Below are positions 33,217 through 43,692 of a stretch of DNA of 64,000 nt, piece after piece (within the stretch, counting starts at the first letter, position 1; each line of letters begins with the position of its first letter). The stretch comes from Dactylonectria macrodidyma. Its lineage: Eukaryota > Ascomycota > Sordariomycetes > Hypocreales > Nectriaceae. The translations under genes were made by a program, and so were the position numbers. The stretch spans positions 310,001-374,000 of the forward strand of contig JAGMUV010000012.1 in the NCBI GenBank assembly GCA_020744425.1. The letters are read 5' to 3'. The notes below the pieces were generated by a model, which was given only the letters and a program-made list of their open reading frames with translations, made no database searches and was not told the DNA's origin.

Positions 33217-34149
33217 ATGTCTCGCGCAATTCTCATCACCGGCGCAACCGGCAAACAAGGCGGCGCCGTAGTCGATGCTCTCCTGAACCGGGAGTCGTCA
33301 GACTTTCTCCTTCTCGCAGTTACGCGAAACGCCCAATCCGCCTCTGCGAAGCGTCTAGCAGCCAAGTCTTCGTCAATCAAGCTTGTCGAAGGTGATCTCG
33401 ACGCGGCTCCGGCCCTTTTTGCCTCAGCCAAGGCCTCTGCTGGGACCATCCCAATTTGGGGTGTGTTTTCCGTCCAAGCAATGAGCGACCAGAAGTCGGG
33501 CAGAGAGTCCAGGCAAGGCAAGGCGCTGATTGATGAATCTATCAAGGCTACAGTCCAACACTTCGTCTACACCAGTGTAGAACGTGGTGGTGACGAGCGA
33601 TCATGGAGTAATCCCACTCCTGTACCGCACTTCATCACGAAACACCAGATCGAGCATCACCTACGCGACTCTACCGCAAATAACAAAAGTGCTATGGGTT
33701 GGACAATCCTACGGCCTGTCATATTCATGGACAACCTCGCACCAGGTTTCTTCGGCAAGGTCTTCCTCACGATGATTCGCGACATCATGATGGAGAAGCC
33801 TCTGCAGTGGATTGCGACTAAAGATATTGGCTTCTTCGCAGCCGAGGCTTTCCATAACCCGAGTACTTGGAATAAGAAGGCCATAGGTCTGGCAGGTGAC
33901 GAGCTGACCTATTCGCAGCTAAGCCGGAAGTTCGAGAGGGCGACAGGGGCACCTGCTGGGACGACATTGGGGCTGCTTGGCAAAGCGTTGAAACATGGAG
34001 TCTCTGAGTTGGGTATCATGGTAGAGTGGTTCAAGCAAGACGGCTACAAGGCCAACATGGCAGAGGTCAAGAAGATTCATCCTGGTGTGATGACAATGGA
34101 ACAGTGGGTAAAAAATAGTGCATTTGTTAAGAGATGGCCAAGAAGGTGA
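33217..34149 (+). CDS. NmrA-like family protein
   Basis: ATG at 33217 (CACCATG), 310 aa, single exon. Residues 6-17 hold the dinucleotide-binding ITGATGKQGGAV motif. VTRNAQSASAKRL and KLVEGDLD follow, then FVYTSVERGG, the long TILRPVIFMDNLAPGFFG stretch and a C-terminal helical lobe (GLAGDELTYSQLSRKFERATG). Complete length for the family. NmrA-like proteins are usually NAD(P)-binding regulators or reductase-like enzymes. The flanking SDR and Zn2Cys6 gene suggest one pathway. Confidence 0.88.
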   Translation: MSRAILITGATGKQGGAVVDALLNRESSDFLLLAVTRNAQSASAKRLAAKSSSIKLVEGDLDAAPALFASAKASAGTIPIWGVFSVQAMSDQKSGRESRQGKALIDESIKATVQHFVYTSVERGGDERSWSNPTPVPHFITKHQIEHHLRDSTANNKSAMGWTILRPVIFMDNLAPGFFGKVFLTMIRDIMMEKPLQWIATKDIGFFAAEAFHNPSTWNKKAIGLAGDELTYSQLSRKFERATGAPAGTTLGLLGKALKHGVSELGIMVEWFKQDGYKANMAEVKKIHPGVMTMEQWVKNSAFVKRWPRR

Positions 34150-34387
34150 TAATATTGTTTGTAGGACAGTGCAGCAATTGTAAAGTTTAGAGAATTTAAT
34201 TTCGCTCCCACAAGCTATGCTATTTTCGTTACTTGCTGTGCTCACGGGTACCCTTAACTCATCTGATTTAGTGTGCTACGTGGACTGATAGCTGAGTGTT
34301 GTTTTATATTGCTAAATCTGTCTCGTCAAAGTCTGAGTTTGACGTCGTCTTTCCTGTTCCTGATAAGCTTTATTGATTAAGTTTTCG

Positions 34388-34432
34388 GTCTCCGGACCAA
34401 TTGATCCAGAGTTCGAGTCTGGCTCGCACTTC
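34388..34432 (+). other. tRNA 3'-half relic (T-arm / B box)
   Basis: CCAGA-GTTCGAG-TCTGG forms a perfect T-arm with a B-box match, and the preceding CTCCGG could be an anticodon loop. No A box, D arm or matching acceptor strand is found upstream, so no tRNA gene is called. Confidence 0.35.
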
Positions 34433-34441
34433 ATCGGAGAC

Positions 34442-34486
34442 CGGCCCTACCTGCCTGACTAATCCTTAGTCAGGCAGGTAGGGCCG
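34442..34486. repeat. perfect 21-bp inverted repeat with 3-nt loop
   Basis: Arms 34442-34462 and 34466-34486 are exact reverse complements (CGGCCCTACCTGCCTGACTA then A, loop TCC). It sits 10 bp downstream of the tRNA-like relic and ~105 bp before the next ATG. Confidence 0.9.
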
Positions 34487-34591
34487 CGCTTTACGCTAAC
34501 ATCATTTGTAAGCGTATTCGGTGATCAGCCAGCACTGAAGAATGGTGTTCGTCTCGCCTGAGAACAACCGACTCGACCCGTATCGTCAAGC

Positions 34592-36741
34592 ATGAGCATG
34601 CCGTCGCCAAACGAAGAAACCGCTCATTTTTCATGTACTCAATGTCGATTGAAGAAATTGAAATGCGACCGCGTTAGGCCTCATTGCGGACGTTGTGCCA
34701 AACTCGGCGAAAGCTGCGACTATCCCCAGTCAAGGAGATCAAATGTTGGTGTAAGAAGACGAGTACATGAGCTAGAAGCCAAGCTAGGTTCGTGGACACA
34801 AGTAAAATTTTCCATGAAGGCCATTCATCGAAGCATTCACTACTCTGTAACATCATAGTTCAAGAATTGACCTTTGCTGATAGCTTGCAGACCAACTCGA
34901 ACGTTTGGCCAAGCCTGCGGACAAGTTTCCGGATGATAGCGAAACTACGGATCAGCACACCGCCGATCAGATCCCCGGCAACTGGCCCGGGAGTTCTCAG
35001 TTTCCATCGGTACCAGCAAGGCCTACTTCTGATGCAAATCAACCCCAACTTAATACGCCATCTGCGGAACTGGTATCGACGGGGACATTTGAGCAGCAGC
35101 TCTCTCCAGAGGTGATTGTATTTCTGTAAGATACCCCTCGCCAGTTGTCACAAATCTGTTAACTTAACTGAATCCAGCGTCAACTCTTATTTCGACAAGT
35201 GGCACTACACGGCGCCCATGCTCCAACGGACCCGGTACATAATGTCCTTGAACTTACCATCACACATGCGCCCCCCGATGTGCCTTCAGTACGTTGTGAT
35301 GGCGTGGGGTGCCGAAATCGCCAACACCCATCGACATTTAGCATTTCCATTTTACAAACGCGCGAGAGCGTACGCGGAAGCCGACGAGATGAAGGTAAGT
35401 AGTGGTACTCTAGGATTCGCCACGAGCAAGTCGCAATTAACAGTTTGAAGAGCAATGGGCATTTTTTGGCCACATTAGCGCACGCACAAAGTTGGTGTTT
35501 GATGTCCTACTTCGAAGCCCAGTACTTGCTTTTCCCGCAGTCTTCGATGAGCCTTTGTAGGGCCATCAGAATCGCCCAGATGCTCGGTTTGCACCGGGTT
35601 GATGGAGACAGCGTGGGTACCATTTCTCAGGTGCCGCCGCCTCAGTACTGGTTTGAAGCAGAAGAGAGGCGCAGGACCTGGTGGGCGCTTTACTGTTCTG
35701 ATAGACTGGTCAGCGGCACCACAGGCTGGCCGATCTTGATCAACGAGCAAGATGTGGGTAAATCCAAACAACCCCTTTTGGAGATCTTGATTTCAATCTG
35801 CTTACCTATACCATTTGAGATCTCTACGCATCTTCCTGCGTCTGAGGCAGCGTTTGAGACTGGAGTCGAAGAGATCACGAGCCCATTGACGAACACACTA
35901 AACCAAGAGGGTCAAAACTTCTCCTCTTTCGCCGGACGTGTCTTGGCCGCATCATTGTTTCATCGAACTTTCCAGCACTCAACTCAGGCATTGCCGGATG
36001 ATAGCCCTCCAGATCCTCGGACCAGCATGCATTGGAAGCGTCATCGAGAGATTGACAATGACCTAGTTGTTTTATTTCAAGCGCTGCCCGACGACTTGAA
36101 GCTTCCTAACAAAATAGGATGTGGGAACGCGATTTTCGTCAACATCATTATTCAGACGTCGGTCATATGCCTACATAGGGCAGCAATTTCCAGAATGAAG
36201 TCGTTCAGTCTACCCGAAGACACGATACGCCGTAGTAAAGCCCGACTGGTCTGCGCAGCGGAGGAGATACTCGCCATATTCCGAATGATGTCGAACATCA
36301 GCGAGAACCTCAAAAACCCAATTCTGACTTTTTCTGTCTACATGACATCCCTGGTCTTTCTCGAAAATTCGGCTTCTACAGAGGAAGATTACTCACGACA
36401 AGATAATCTCGACTTCATTCTTCGTATCAGTATCTTAGCTGCTAAGACAATGAATAATCCCGTGGCGGGTTCGATGGCTGTACAGGTTGCGATGGAAATG
36501 CGGCAGCGCGGTCTTGATTCCAGAGCAGTCAAAAAGGTAGGTACATCTGCCAGGTTTCAGGTCGATTGCCAGCTTCTGTAGACTAACACAACAACAGGCA
36601 AGCGAGCTACTACTGACTCGGAGTTTGACACCAATCTTTGCCAAAGGTGGTACCCAATCATCTATTTTCGCCTTTCGATTACTCAGCAGCAGCGAGGCGC
36701 ATGATCAAACTTCTCTGTCAACTTCGACAGCCGCACTGTAG
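34592..36741 (+). CDS. Zn2Cys6 transcription factor, six exons
   Basis: Model join(34592..34787,34891..35125,35178..35394,35451..35753,35820..36536,36598..36741), 603 aa. The zinc cluster is at residues 15-41 (C-x2-C-x5-C-x6-C-x2-C-x6-C), followed by a short coiled-coil linker. The middle is a fungal_trans domain (LAHAQSWCLMSYFEAQ, QMLGLHRVDG, RRRTWWALYCSDR, HLPASEAAFE). Introns 1, 2 and the last have clear sites. Intron 3 needs an AAG acceptor at 35450 to keep frame, because the CAG at 35443 does not. The 66-nt intron 4 is in frame and might be retained. Nuclear DNA-binding regulator, possibly of the adjoining SDR/NmrA genes. Confidence 0.82.
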
Positions 36742-37506
36742 CAACAACCAAACGTTCCGATTGTATAATGAACGTTTAGAAATGGTTCAGGCTTTAGTTA
36801 AGAATGGAAACGTGGACTGTTGTGGCCTTGGGAGGTAGGTAACGCTGAGGGTTCATGCTGATCCATGTCGTTTAACGGCCGGACCTCTCGACTCGGGAGG
36901 CGCATACGCAGCTGCCATCGGTTAACGATGGCCTCAAACAATCCATACACCTTCTTTAAGTATCCAACTAACTTTTCCAATTCTGCCACACCATCCTCCG
37001 CTTATGTAACTGTTGCAAGTGTTGAAGAGCAGAGGCCTCCCCCCGCTATCTACGGTTTCTACTGGATTAATGCGATGCCCCCTAATAATGGAACGTCATA
37101 TGTACTATATACATCCGATGGTTAGAGTAGTAAATCTTGTTTATCAATCGAAGGTTAATAGCACCTAAGAATATAGGTACGTTGACGCCTTGGATCGGCT
37201 GGAGGCGTTTGTATACTGCAGCTTCGTGCTCGAGATCGGGGATGAATGCCATTTGTCTCTCTATAACGTTGATCTCGATGCAGCTAAGGCTTAAACTACC
37301 ACTTTGAAGGTCTATAGTACCACAATAAGCCCAGTCTTTATTCAATGGTGTACATATTCTATGTAGTACATACTTAAACTTCAAGCTGGACATTTTGAGA
37401 GGCAGTGTGGAGCCCCTGTGCATGACTTGACAAAAGGAGGCCAATTTTGGGCTCACCGAATGGGCGTGGACACCTCACTATCAAGCTAGCCCTTTGGTGC
37501 TTGGCC
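36742..37506. other. intergenic
   Basis: No gene recognised; short frames at 36865 and on the minus strand at 37082-37456 show no domain. Confidence 0.35.
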
Positions 37507-38135
37507 ATGATGGCTGCAAACGGCGACAGATAGGTCGACTACTCATATCCTCAGCTGGATAGCTGGCGCCGTTTGGACAAGGGATACGTCCACAACGCTT
37601 CTGGCGCCACCAAAGCGAGGCTATCTAGAGGTGACATTTCTCAAGAGCCTGATCCTGACATGGCCCAGAGAGAAGAGACTGTTTATGAAGCGGCGCGCGA
37701 GGCAAGCAAGGCACCGCAAGATCAGAACTACGACTACACGCGAAGCCAGGATGTCGACGAGACGCCTCAATTTAGCCAGGCTGGTAGCACATTCGGTGAC
37801 GTTCCTGGCCAAGTGTATCAGGGGGGGCGGCGATGAGGATGACGATGAGGAGGACGACGACGACGATGAGGCGCCTGGTGTGGGATCATCTCAATGCCCG
37901 GCTCCGGAGCCAGAGTCGGACGATGACGACCGAACGGAGGTTGGGTCTTTCCCGCCGGCGCCACAGGCGCAAACATGTCAAGATTCGCCGCCACAAAAAG
38001 GGTCGGGGGCTCTACTTTGTGAACGCCCATGGATCTAACGTCGACACAACCAAGAAAGAGTGGAAGAAAGTTGAAGACGGATGCGAGTTTAAGGGCCGGA
38101 AGAACGTCTACTACACCAAGGAGTTTCCACATTAG
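37507..38135 (+). pseudogene. decayed acidic hypothetical protein
   Basis: Reading from ATG 37507, TAG interrupts after seven more codons, then the frame stays open (LDSWRRLDKGYVHNASGATK) to a G7 run at 37826-37833 where it shifts into a long Asp/Glu tract. A second shift near 38000 restores a conserved-looking tail (GLYFVNAHGSN, KKEWKKVEDG, NVYYTKEF). One stop plus two homopolymer-associated shifts mark a pseudogene. The family is not recognised. Confidence 0.45.
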
Positions 38136-38542
38136 CTGGACTAGGCCGGTGCTAGTACCACCTCCAGGCCCATCGTCACTAGTCATCATATTTCTATCTT
38201 CTTCTCACGTCTTTTAGCTCGTAATAGGTTATGTCAATTGTTAGATACGCAATTTAAATTACGCGCTGTGGCTGCAACCCTCTGAATATAAGCGCAGACC
38301 TGTAGCCGCCAGCGATGATTAACCTCGGAGTGGCAAGTGGTGATGCCCCCCGATACCTCCGGCCCTTCCTCCCGGAGCGGGGTTCTCTTTCGGCCCGTGT
38401 GTTGAAATGAGCATGTTGTGTTGATTAAAGGAGAAAAAGACTAGCGCTAACCAGCGGAAGCTATTGACAAGAAGACATCCACATCCCAGCCACCAATGGA
38501 TCGGAATAGCCATTGATCCGTTAAACGACGGATCTCAACACT
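38136..38542. other. intergenic to LINE-B 5' break
   Basis: No gene. Similarity to LINE RT begins at about 38543. Confidence 0.4.
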
Positions 38543-40809
38543 AAGATCATTCCGCTTAAGAAACCAGACAAGGGCGACTACGCGATCGCAAAGGCATGGA
38601 GACCAATCTCACTGCTGTCGACGCTGGGCAAGATCCTCGAAGCGGTCGTGGCGGACAGGATCTCGTACGCCGCCGAGACGTTCGGACTCCTACCCACAAA
38701 CCACTTTGGAGCAAGGAAACGGCGGTCGACAGAGCAGGCACTGCTTCTTCTGCAGGAGCATATCTACAAGGCGTGGAGAAACCGCAAGGTGGTTAGTCTC
38801 GTCAGCTTCGATGTCAAAGGCGCATATAACGGCGTATTCAAGGATCGACTTCTGCAGAGACTGGAGGCCAGAGGCATACCAAGTGGCTGAGCAAATGGAT
38901 CGATGCGTTCTGCTCAAGTCGCACAGCAAGCATCGTGGTGAACGGCCATACATCAGAGCGACAGCCGCTACCCCAAGCGGGCCTTCCGCAGGGATCGCCG
39001 CTGTCGCCGGTGCTGTTCCTGTTTTTCAACGCGGATCTGGTACAGAGTAGAATCAACTCAACGGGCGGTTCGATGGCATTCGTCGACGACTACTCGGCCT
39101 GGGTGACGGGGCCAACTGCGGAGACAAATAGGGCAGGCATTCAGGCCGTCATAGACAGAGCACTGGACTGGGAAAGACGGAGCGGGGCAACATTCGAAGG
39201 CGACAAGACGACCATCGTACACTTCACGCGCAATGCCGAGCGCACCAGCGATGCGCCATTCGTGATTAAGGGAAAGGAGGTTAAACCGGCACAAAGCGCC
39301 AAGATCCTGGGGGTGGTGATGGATGCGAAGCTACGGTACAAGGAACACATGGCCAGAGCAGCAGCCAAAGGGCTGTCGGCGGCCATGTACCTGAGAAGGG
39401 TCAAGATGCTATCACCTCGGATAGCAAGGCAGCTTTTCACGGCGACGGTGGCACTAGCCATGGACTATGCCTCCACCGTATGGGCGCATGCGTGCGGGAT
39501 AAGAGAACTGAGCTGGCTGAACAGAGCGCAGAAGGTAGGTGCCCAAGCGATCACAGGCGCCTTCCGAACAACAGCGACTGCGGTGGCGGAAGCAGAGGCA
39601 AGCATCCCCACGATAGGGGAGCGCCATGCTCGAGCCTGCACTAGGCTCTACATCAACCTGCACACTTTTCCAAAGACGCATCCGCTCGCGGGTCTCAAGA
39701 CGTCAAGCAGCCGGAGATATATGTCACCGATGAAGAAGCTCGCGCTGGCGCAAGAAGGAAATACAATTGAGCGAATGGAGACAATCCAGGCATATGCACT
39801 ACCACCATGGCACAGCCGCCTGCCCATCGAGTACGACCTCGACCGAGATATGGCGATGGAAACCGCCAGCAGGATGGAGGGCATCCTGGTAGCAACCAGT
39901 GCTTCTGAGAAGGCAGGAAGGGTAGGCATGGGCGGCATCGTTCGTGATACCCTGAGCAACAGACCGGGCGAAGTGGTGGCTAGGTACTCAATTACGATCG
40001 GCTCGAGAGACGATCAGAACGTGTATACAGCAGAGCTGGAAGCTATAGCGATGGCGCTAAGATGCATGCCGGATGGACTTCAACATCGAGAGTTGACCGT
40101 TATGACAAGCAGCCGATCAGCATTGGAAGTGATTGCGCAACCACGACAGCAGTCCGGACAATGTACCGTTAAAGAGATCCACAAGCACGCCGAACGACTC
40201 CAGAAAAGCGGCAACATCGTCAAGATGCTGTGGGTACCGTCCCGAAACAAAGACTTCCCCATGGGCTGCGAGGCCAAGGCGGAAGCTCGAAGAGCCGCAC
40301 GAGGAAAACACAGACCGAAGAAAGCAGCATATCAAGCTCGTTCCACGCGGATGAGACTAGCGATCGCACAGCAGCAATGGCAGAAGAGCCTGCCCGATGG
40401 GGTCGGAAAGTACTCGAAGCGAATCGACAGAGCGTTACCAGATACACACACGCGCGTCCTGTATGATGGATTAAAGCGGCGCGAAGCAGACATGCTCTCC
40501 CAGCTTCGTACGGGAATGGCTAGGATCAACAGCTACCTGCACAGGATTGGAGCAGTAGAATCGGACATGTGCGACTGTGGACAAGCAGCAGAGACGATGG
40601 AACATTTTCTGTTCCGGTGTACGAAGTGGGATGCACAGCGGGAAGGCATGCGAATGATCGGACAGGCAAAGATGGGAAACCTCTCATTCTTTTTGGGAGG
40701 AAAGGCGTCATCGGATGGCCCAAAATGGGCACCTAACCTACAGGCGGTGCGGGCGGCGATTAAGTTCGCCATGGACACGAGGAGACTTGATGCAAACCAG
40801 ACTGGATAA
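38543..40809 (+). pseudogene. LINE-B ORF2 (RT, RNase H-like, zinc knuckle), frameshifted
   Basis: Frame 1 (38543-38885): PLKKPDKGDYAIAKAWRPIS, LLPTNHFGARKRRSTEQAL, SFDVKGAYNGVF, the RT palm with its first catalytic Asp. After a one-base shift, frame 2 (from ~38885) gives GLPQGSPLSPVLF and FVDD (catalytic pair), then the thumb, an RNase H-like domain and a C-terminal C-x-C...H...C cluster. The RNase H-like domain keeps the fold motifs (YTAELEAIAMAL) but lacks the usual acidic residues: VATSAS in place of a TDGS-type start, MTSSRSAL in place of an SDS-type strand, and no GNE-x-AD. I recall the same pattern in other fungal LINEs. Confidence 0.85.
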
Positions 40810-41034
40810 CATACTAACCAACCAAATTAGCGGCCAAACCTGGCGATACTAACACCAAACAGCCTCAAGTTGGCAGACTAAGCTTCAGCTGCTGAGAATA
40901 GGATGCTGAACACTTGGAGAAATTGGCCTTCAAGCAGGCCTGTCACACAGAGTCAAGCGAGGCGAGACCGATCAGCGGACGAGGAAGAGTGTGGGGCTTC
41001 TGGGAGATGCGAACAATTAACTTAGGAACTGTAA
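38543..41034 (+). mobile_element. LINE-B, 5'-truncated, one frameshift
   Basis: Plus-strand LINE starting inside the RT domain and ending in a 3' UTR shared with the 1-234 and 19 kb fragments. The endonuclease and ORF1 are absent. A single-base frameshift near 38880 splits the RT. The element family is distinct from LINE-A. Confidence 0.88.
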
Positions 41035-41117
41035 ATAGCTTAGCGCACTTGGCCCTATGAGGTTAGGCCTCCCGGGCGGAATAAATCCCACTCACTCATT
41101 GGGTCCCCTGGTATGCC

Positions 41118-41483
41118 ATGGATGAGAACACCAACAGCATAGGCCTGGACGCGTTGGACGGCTTGTTCAAGGACATGAACGGCCAATTTGTACCCAATTC
41201 CCCTTCTCTCAATTTTGGTGAAATGGCCTTTACAGATCATTTCGTCAACCACTTATCTCCTAACCTGCAACCCGGGCTATTTCCCACCCCGGAATCGACT
41301 GACTGGATGAGGTACCCACCAACAGAGGCTTCCACGACCCAGCTCATCGCACATGACTCCCCATCCGACACCAATTCACACTCTGACAGAACTGCAATGC
41401 CGCCTGCGGGCACCAGCGGCCACGACTGTCCTCGGGAAGCATACGATATTCTACGAAACCTATCTTTCCCCAATCCCAACAAA
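41118..41483 (+). pseudogene. orphan N-terminal fragment, possibly of a regulator
   Basis: ATG at 41118. About 120 residues, Ser/Pro/Asp-rich, ending HDCPREAYDILRNLSFPN, which faintly recalls the middle of AflR-like regulators. It is squeezed between the LINE-B 3' end and the hAT insertion and has no zinc cluster. After 41484 the sequence becomes the antisense of the Myb-like gene. A broken fragment; identity uncertain. Confidence 0.3.
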
Positions 41484-41517
41484 ATTGACTGGCTAGACCT
41501 CGATTTTAAAGACGGTC
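41484..41517 (-). pseudogene. Myb-like gene paralogue, short piece left of hAT
   Basis: Read on the minus strand, 29 of about 33 bases match the Myb-like gene at 12418-12450, and the match continues across the hAT to 46271 onward. This fixes the hAT insertion point. Confidence 0.6.
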
Positions 41518-41788
41518 AGACTGATGGAAAAAAACGTATCAGTTTCAATGGTGTTTCATTGAAACTGAAACCGACCGTCCCATGTTTCAATTGAAACCAG
41601 CCAGATGTTTGTTTCAATGTTTCAAACGTTTCAACATAATTCCAGGCTTCCCTGCTGCCTAATTAGTTCAAACTGATGTCTGTGGTTGCCTGTGTTGCCT
41701 ACGCTGCCTACGAAGTGTCTTAGCTGCCTGGCTGTCAATGGTGCGTTAATATTACAGGTCGTGCATTGCTCGATTGAGTAATCCAGTA

Positions 41789-43645
41789 AGGTGGCGACCC
41801 ACCCGACCGTGCAACCCCCCCTTCCGCGCACTTAGACGAGATAACCTTGTGACTTCGAGACCGCATTTCTCCACGAATATAACGTAAATTAACTAGCTAA
41901 GCTTGGAATGTGTTCATCATGCTGTACATGTTCAAACTGCCCACTTCTTCTGCTACCTCTCGCGCCCGGGTGGCCTTGGGCGGCCGCTTTTCCTTCGCAG
42001 GGGCCTTTGGCTTCGGTCTTGCCTTCTGGATCTCTTCAGCAGTAGGAAATGCCGCAATTGGGTTGTATTGGACTGCCTTCCGACCTGTGGGCTTCTGTGA
42101 CTCTAGCTGAAGCTCGAGATAGTTGCATCTTGCCCTCAATTGCGCTTTTTCGACGTTATCGCGTTCAATCATATCTCCCGTTTTGTCTCCCACCTCACGG
42201 ACGCCTCGCCGAACGGCCTCCAGGTCCCCTTATAGCGATTCTAGCTGTGATAAGAGCTCACGCTTATTCTTTAGTGTGTACGGATCGTGGGTGTGTCGTA
42301 GCTTGCGGCGTTTGGGGGTCCTTGGTGGTGTTTCTGTGGTTTTGGCTAGTGGAGGTCGGCTGGTAATAGCAAGTTGTGCTAACGGCCTTTCCACATCAAT
42401 GGGCCATGTTCCTGAACCTAAAAATCCACCTCGGATGTTCTCCTTGCTCACAGCTTCCTCTGAAGCTATTTTATATGTCGTAAGGAAGCGTTGTTTTTGA
42501 ATGGGAGCGGTCGCTGAGAATGATGCAAACTTGGCTGCGTGGTGTTAAAAAGCGCGCTTGAGGGGGCTAAAAACACCAACATCAAGCGGCTGCGTGACTT
42601 ATGAGCTGTGGGGAGGCAAATAAAGGATCTGTACTCGATAGAAGAGGGCCCTGAACCGGAATCGTGGCGAGATATGACCTGTAAAGCCGTCTAGGATGAG
42701 AATTCGCTATTGTGATCGATCGGATGGCTCTGTCTCGGGCAGAAACACATTCTTAAGCCACTTTTCGCATACAGACTGCGTAGCCCAGCCATTTTCAGAG
42801 CAGTCATAAGCCCAGTCCGGGAAATCCTCCGGAAACCACTGCCCTTGTAGGTTGTTTCCTGTGAAGACCACACATGGCGTCAGGCGTCTTCCTGTAGCAG
42901 AGACTGCTTCTAGAATAGAGACCTATTCATGGCAATCGCTCTCTGAGACGAACGACCGGCGAGTCAGGCTGCTTCCGATGACTTTCCCGGCCTTGGTCAT
43001 GCCTTTTGTGATGCCGTGTTCATCCAAATTGTAAAGCCGGACCGAGCTGACAGACTTATCGAGCATTTGCTGCCCCAGCATGTCATACTATGGTCGGATT
43101 CGTTCGGGAGTGGTAGCATTCGATCGAGCGGCTTCGATAGATGTAGATGTCTTCAATTTTATTTCGTCATTGCGTTAGATGAAGCGGTCAACCCAGTGCC
43201 GGCCGACGGGGTGGTCTTTGAACTCTGGGTCGGATATTTCCTATGCTACAACTCGTAAGTCACACTTCGAAGGAGCGCGCCCAGCAAGGTCTTCTTCAAG
43301 AATCCAATTCACTAGAAGCTTCTCTTACTGTAGCGATAATCTTTGGAATTTTTCCTGCGCTTGGTAGTTGTTTTTGGCTCCTTTGAGTCGAGCTCGTAAT
43401 AAGGACTCGTGGAAGTGATAGTCCGTTGCGACACTGCGAATTGACCGACCTTCCGTAACTTTTTCGAGAGCCTGTTTTATCATTTACTCACGAGAAAGCA
43501 CAGAAGAATCCATTATGAAGATTTAAAACGAATTGCTTCATAATTGGTGATGTTATTAGGGAGTGTTGATGTAGGTGTTCTGATTACGCGTCGCGAGATG
43601 GGTGCGCGGCAGGGGGGGGTTGCGCGGTCGGGTGGGTCGCCACCT
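41789..43645 (-). mobile_element. pogo/Fot1-like transposon nested in hAT
   Basis: TIRs of about 45 bp begin AGGTGGCGACCCACCCGACC at 41789 and, as reverse complement, at 43645, with a few differences in a C-rich run. TA flanks both ends (41787-41788, 43646-43647). 1,857 bp, with a decayed transposase on the minus strand. Confidence 0.9.
41897..43512 (-). pseudogene. pogo/Fot1-like transposase, many stops
   Basis: Read on the minus strand from about 43512: an N-terminal psq-like HTH region (MIKQALEKVTEGRSIRSVA), CENPB-like stretches (PVGRHWVDRF), then the DDE core: YNLDEHGITKG (first Asp), LILDGFTGHIS (second), TQPLDVGVFSPLK (third), and a C-terminal coiled coil (41897-42193). At least five in-frame stops, several explained by CAG/CAA to TAG/TAA changes, and indels make it inactive. 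Confidence 0.85.
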
Positions 43646-43692
43646 TAATAAATAGTCAACTGACCTCCTCTGTTAATCACACAAATTTGATC

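Noticed and set aside
34370..34432. functional tRNA gene
   Set aside because: Only the T arm is convincing; no A box, D arm or pairing acceptor stem.
37818..38217. minus-strand and third-frame ORFs over the acidic tract
   Set aside because: They arise from the GAC/GAG repeat; the coherent protein is on the plus strand with two frameshifts.
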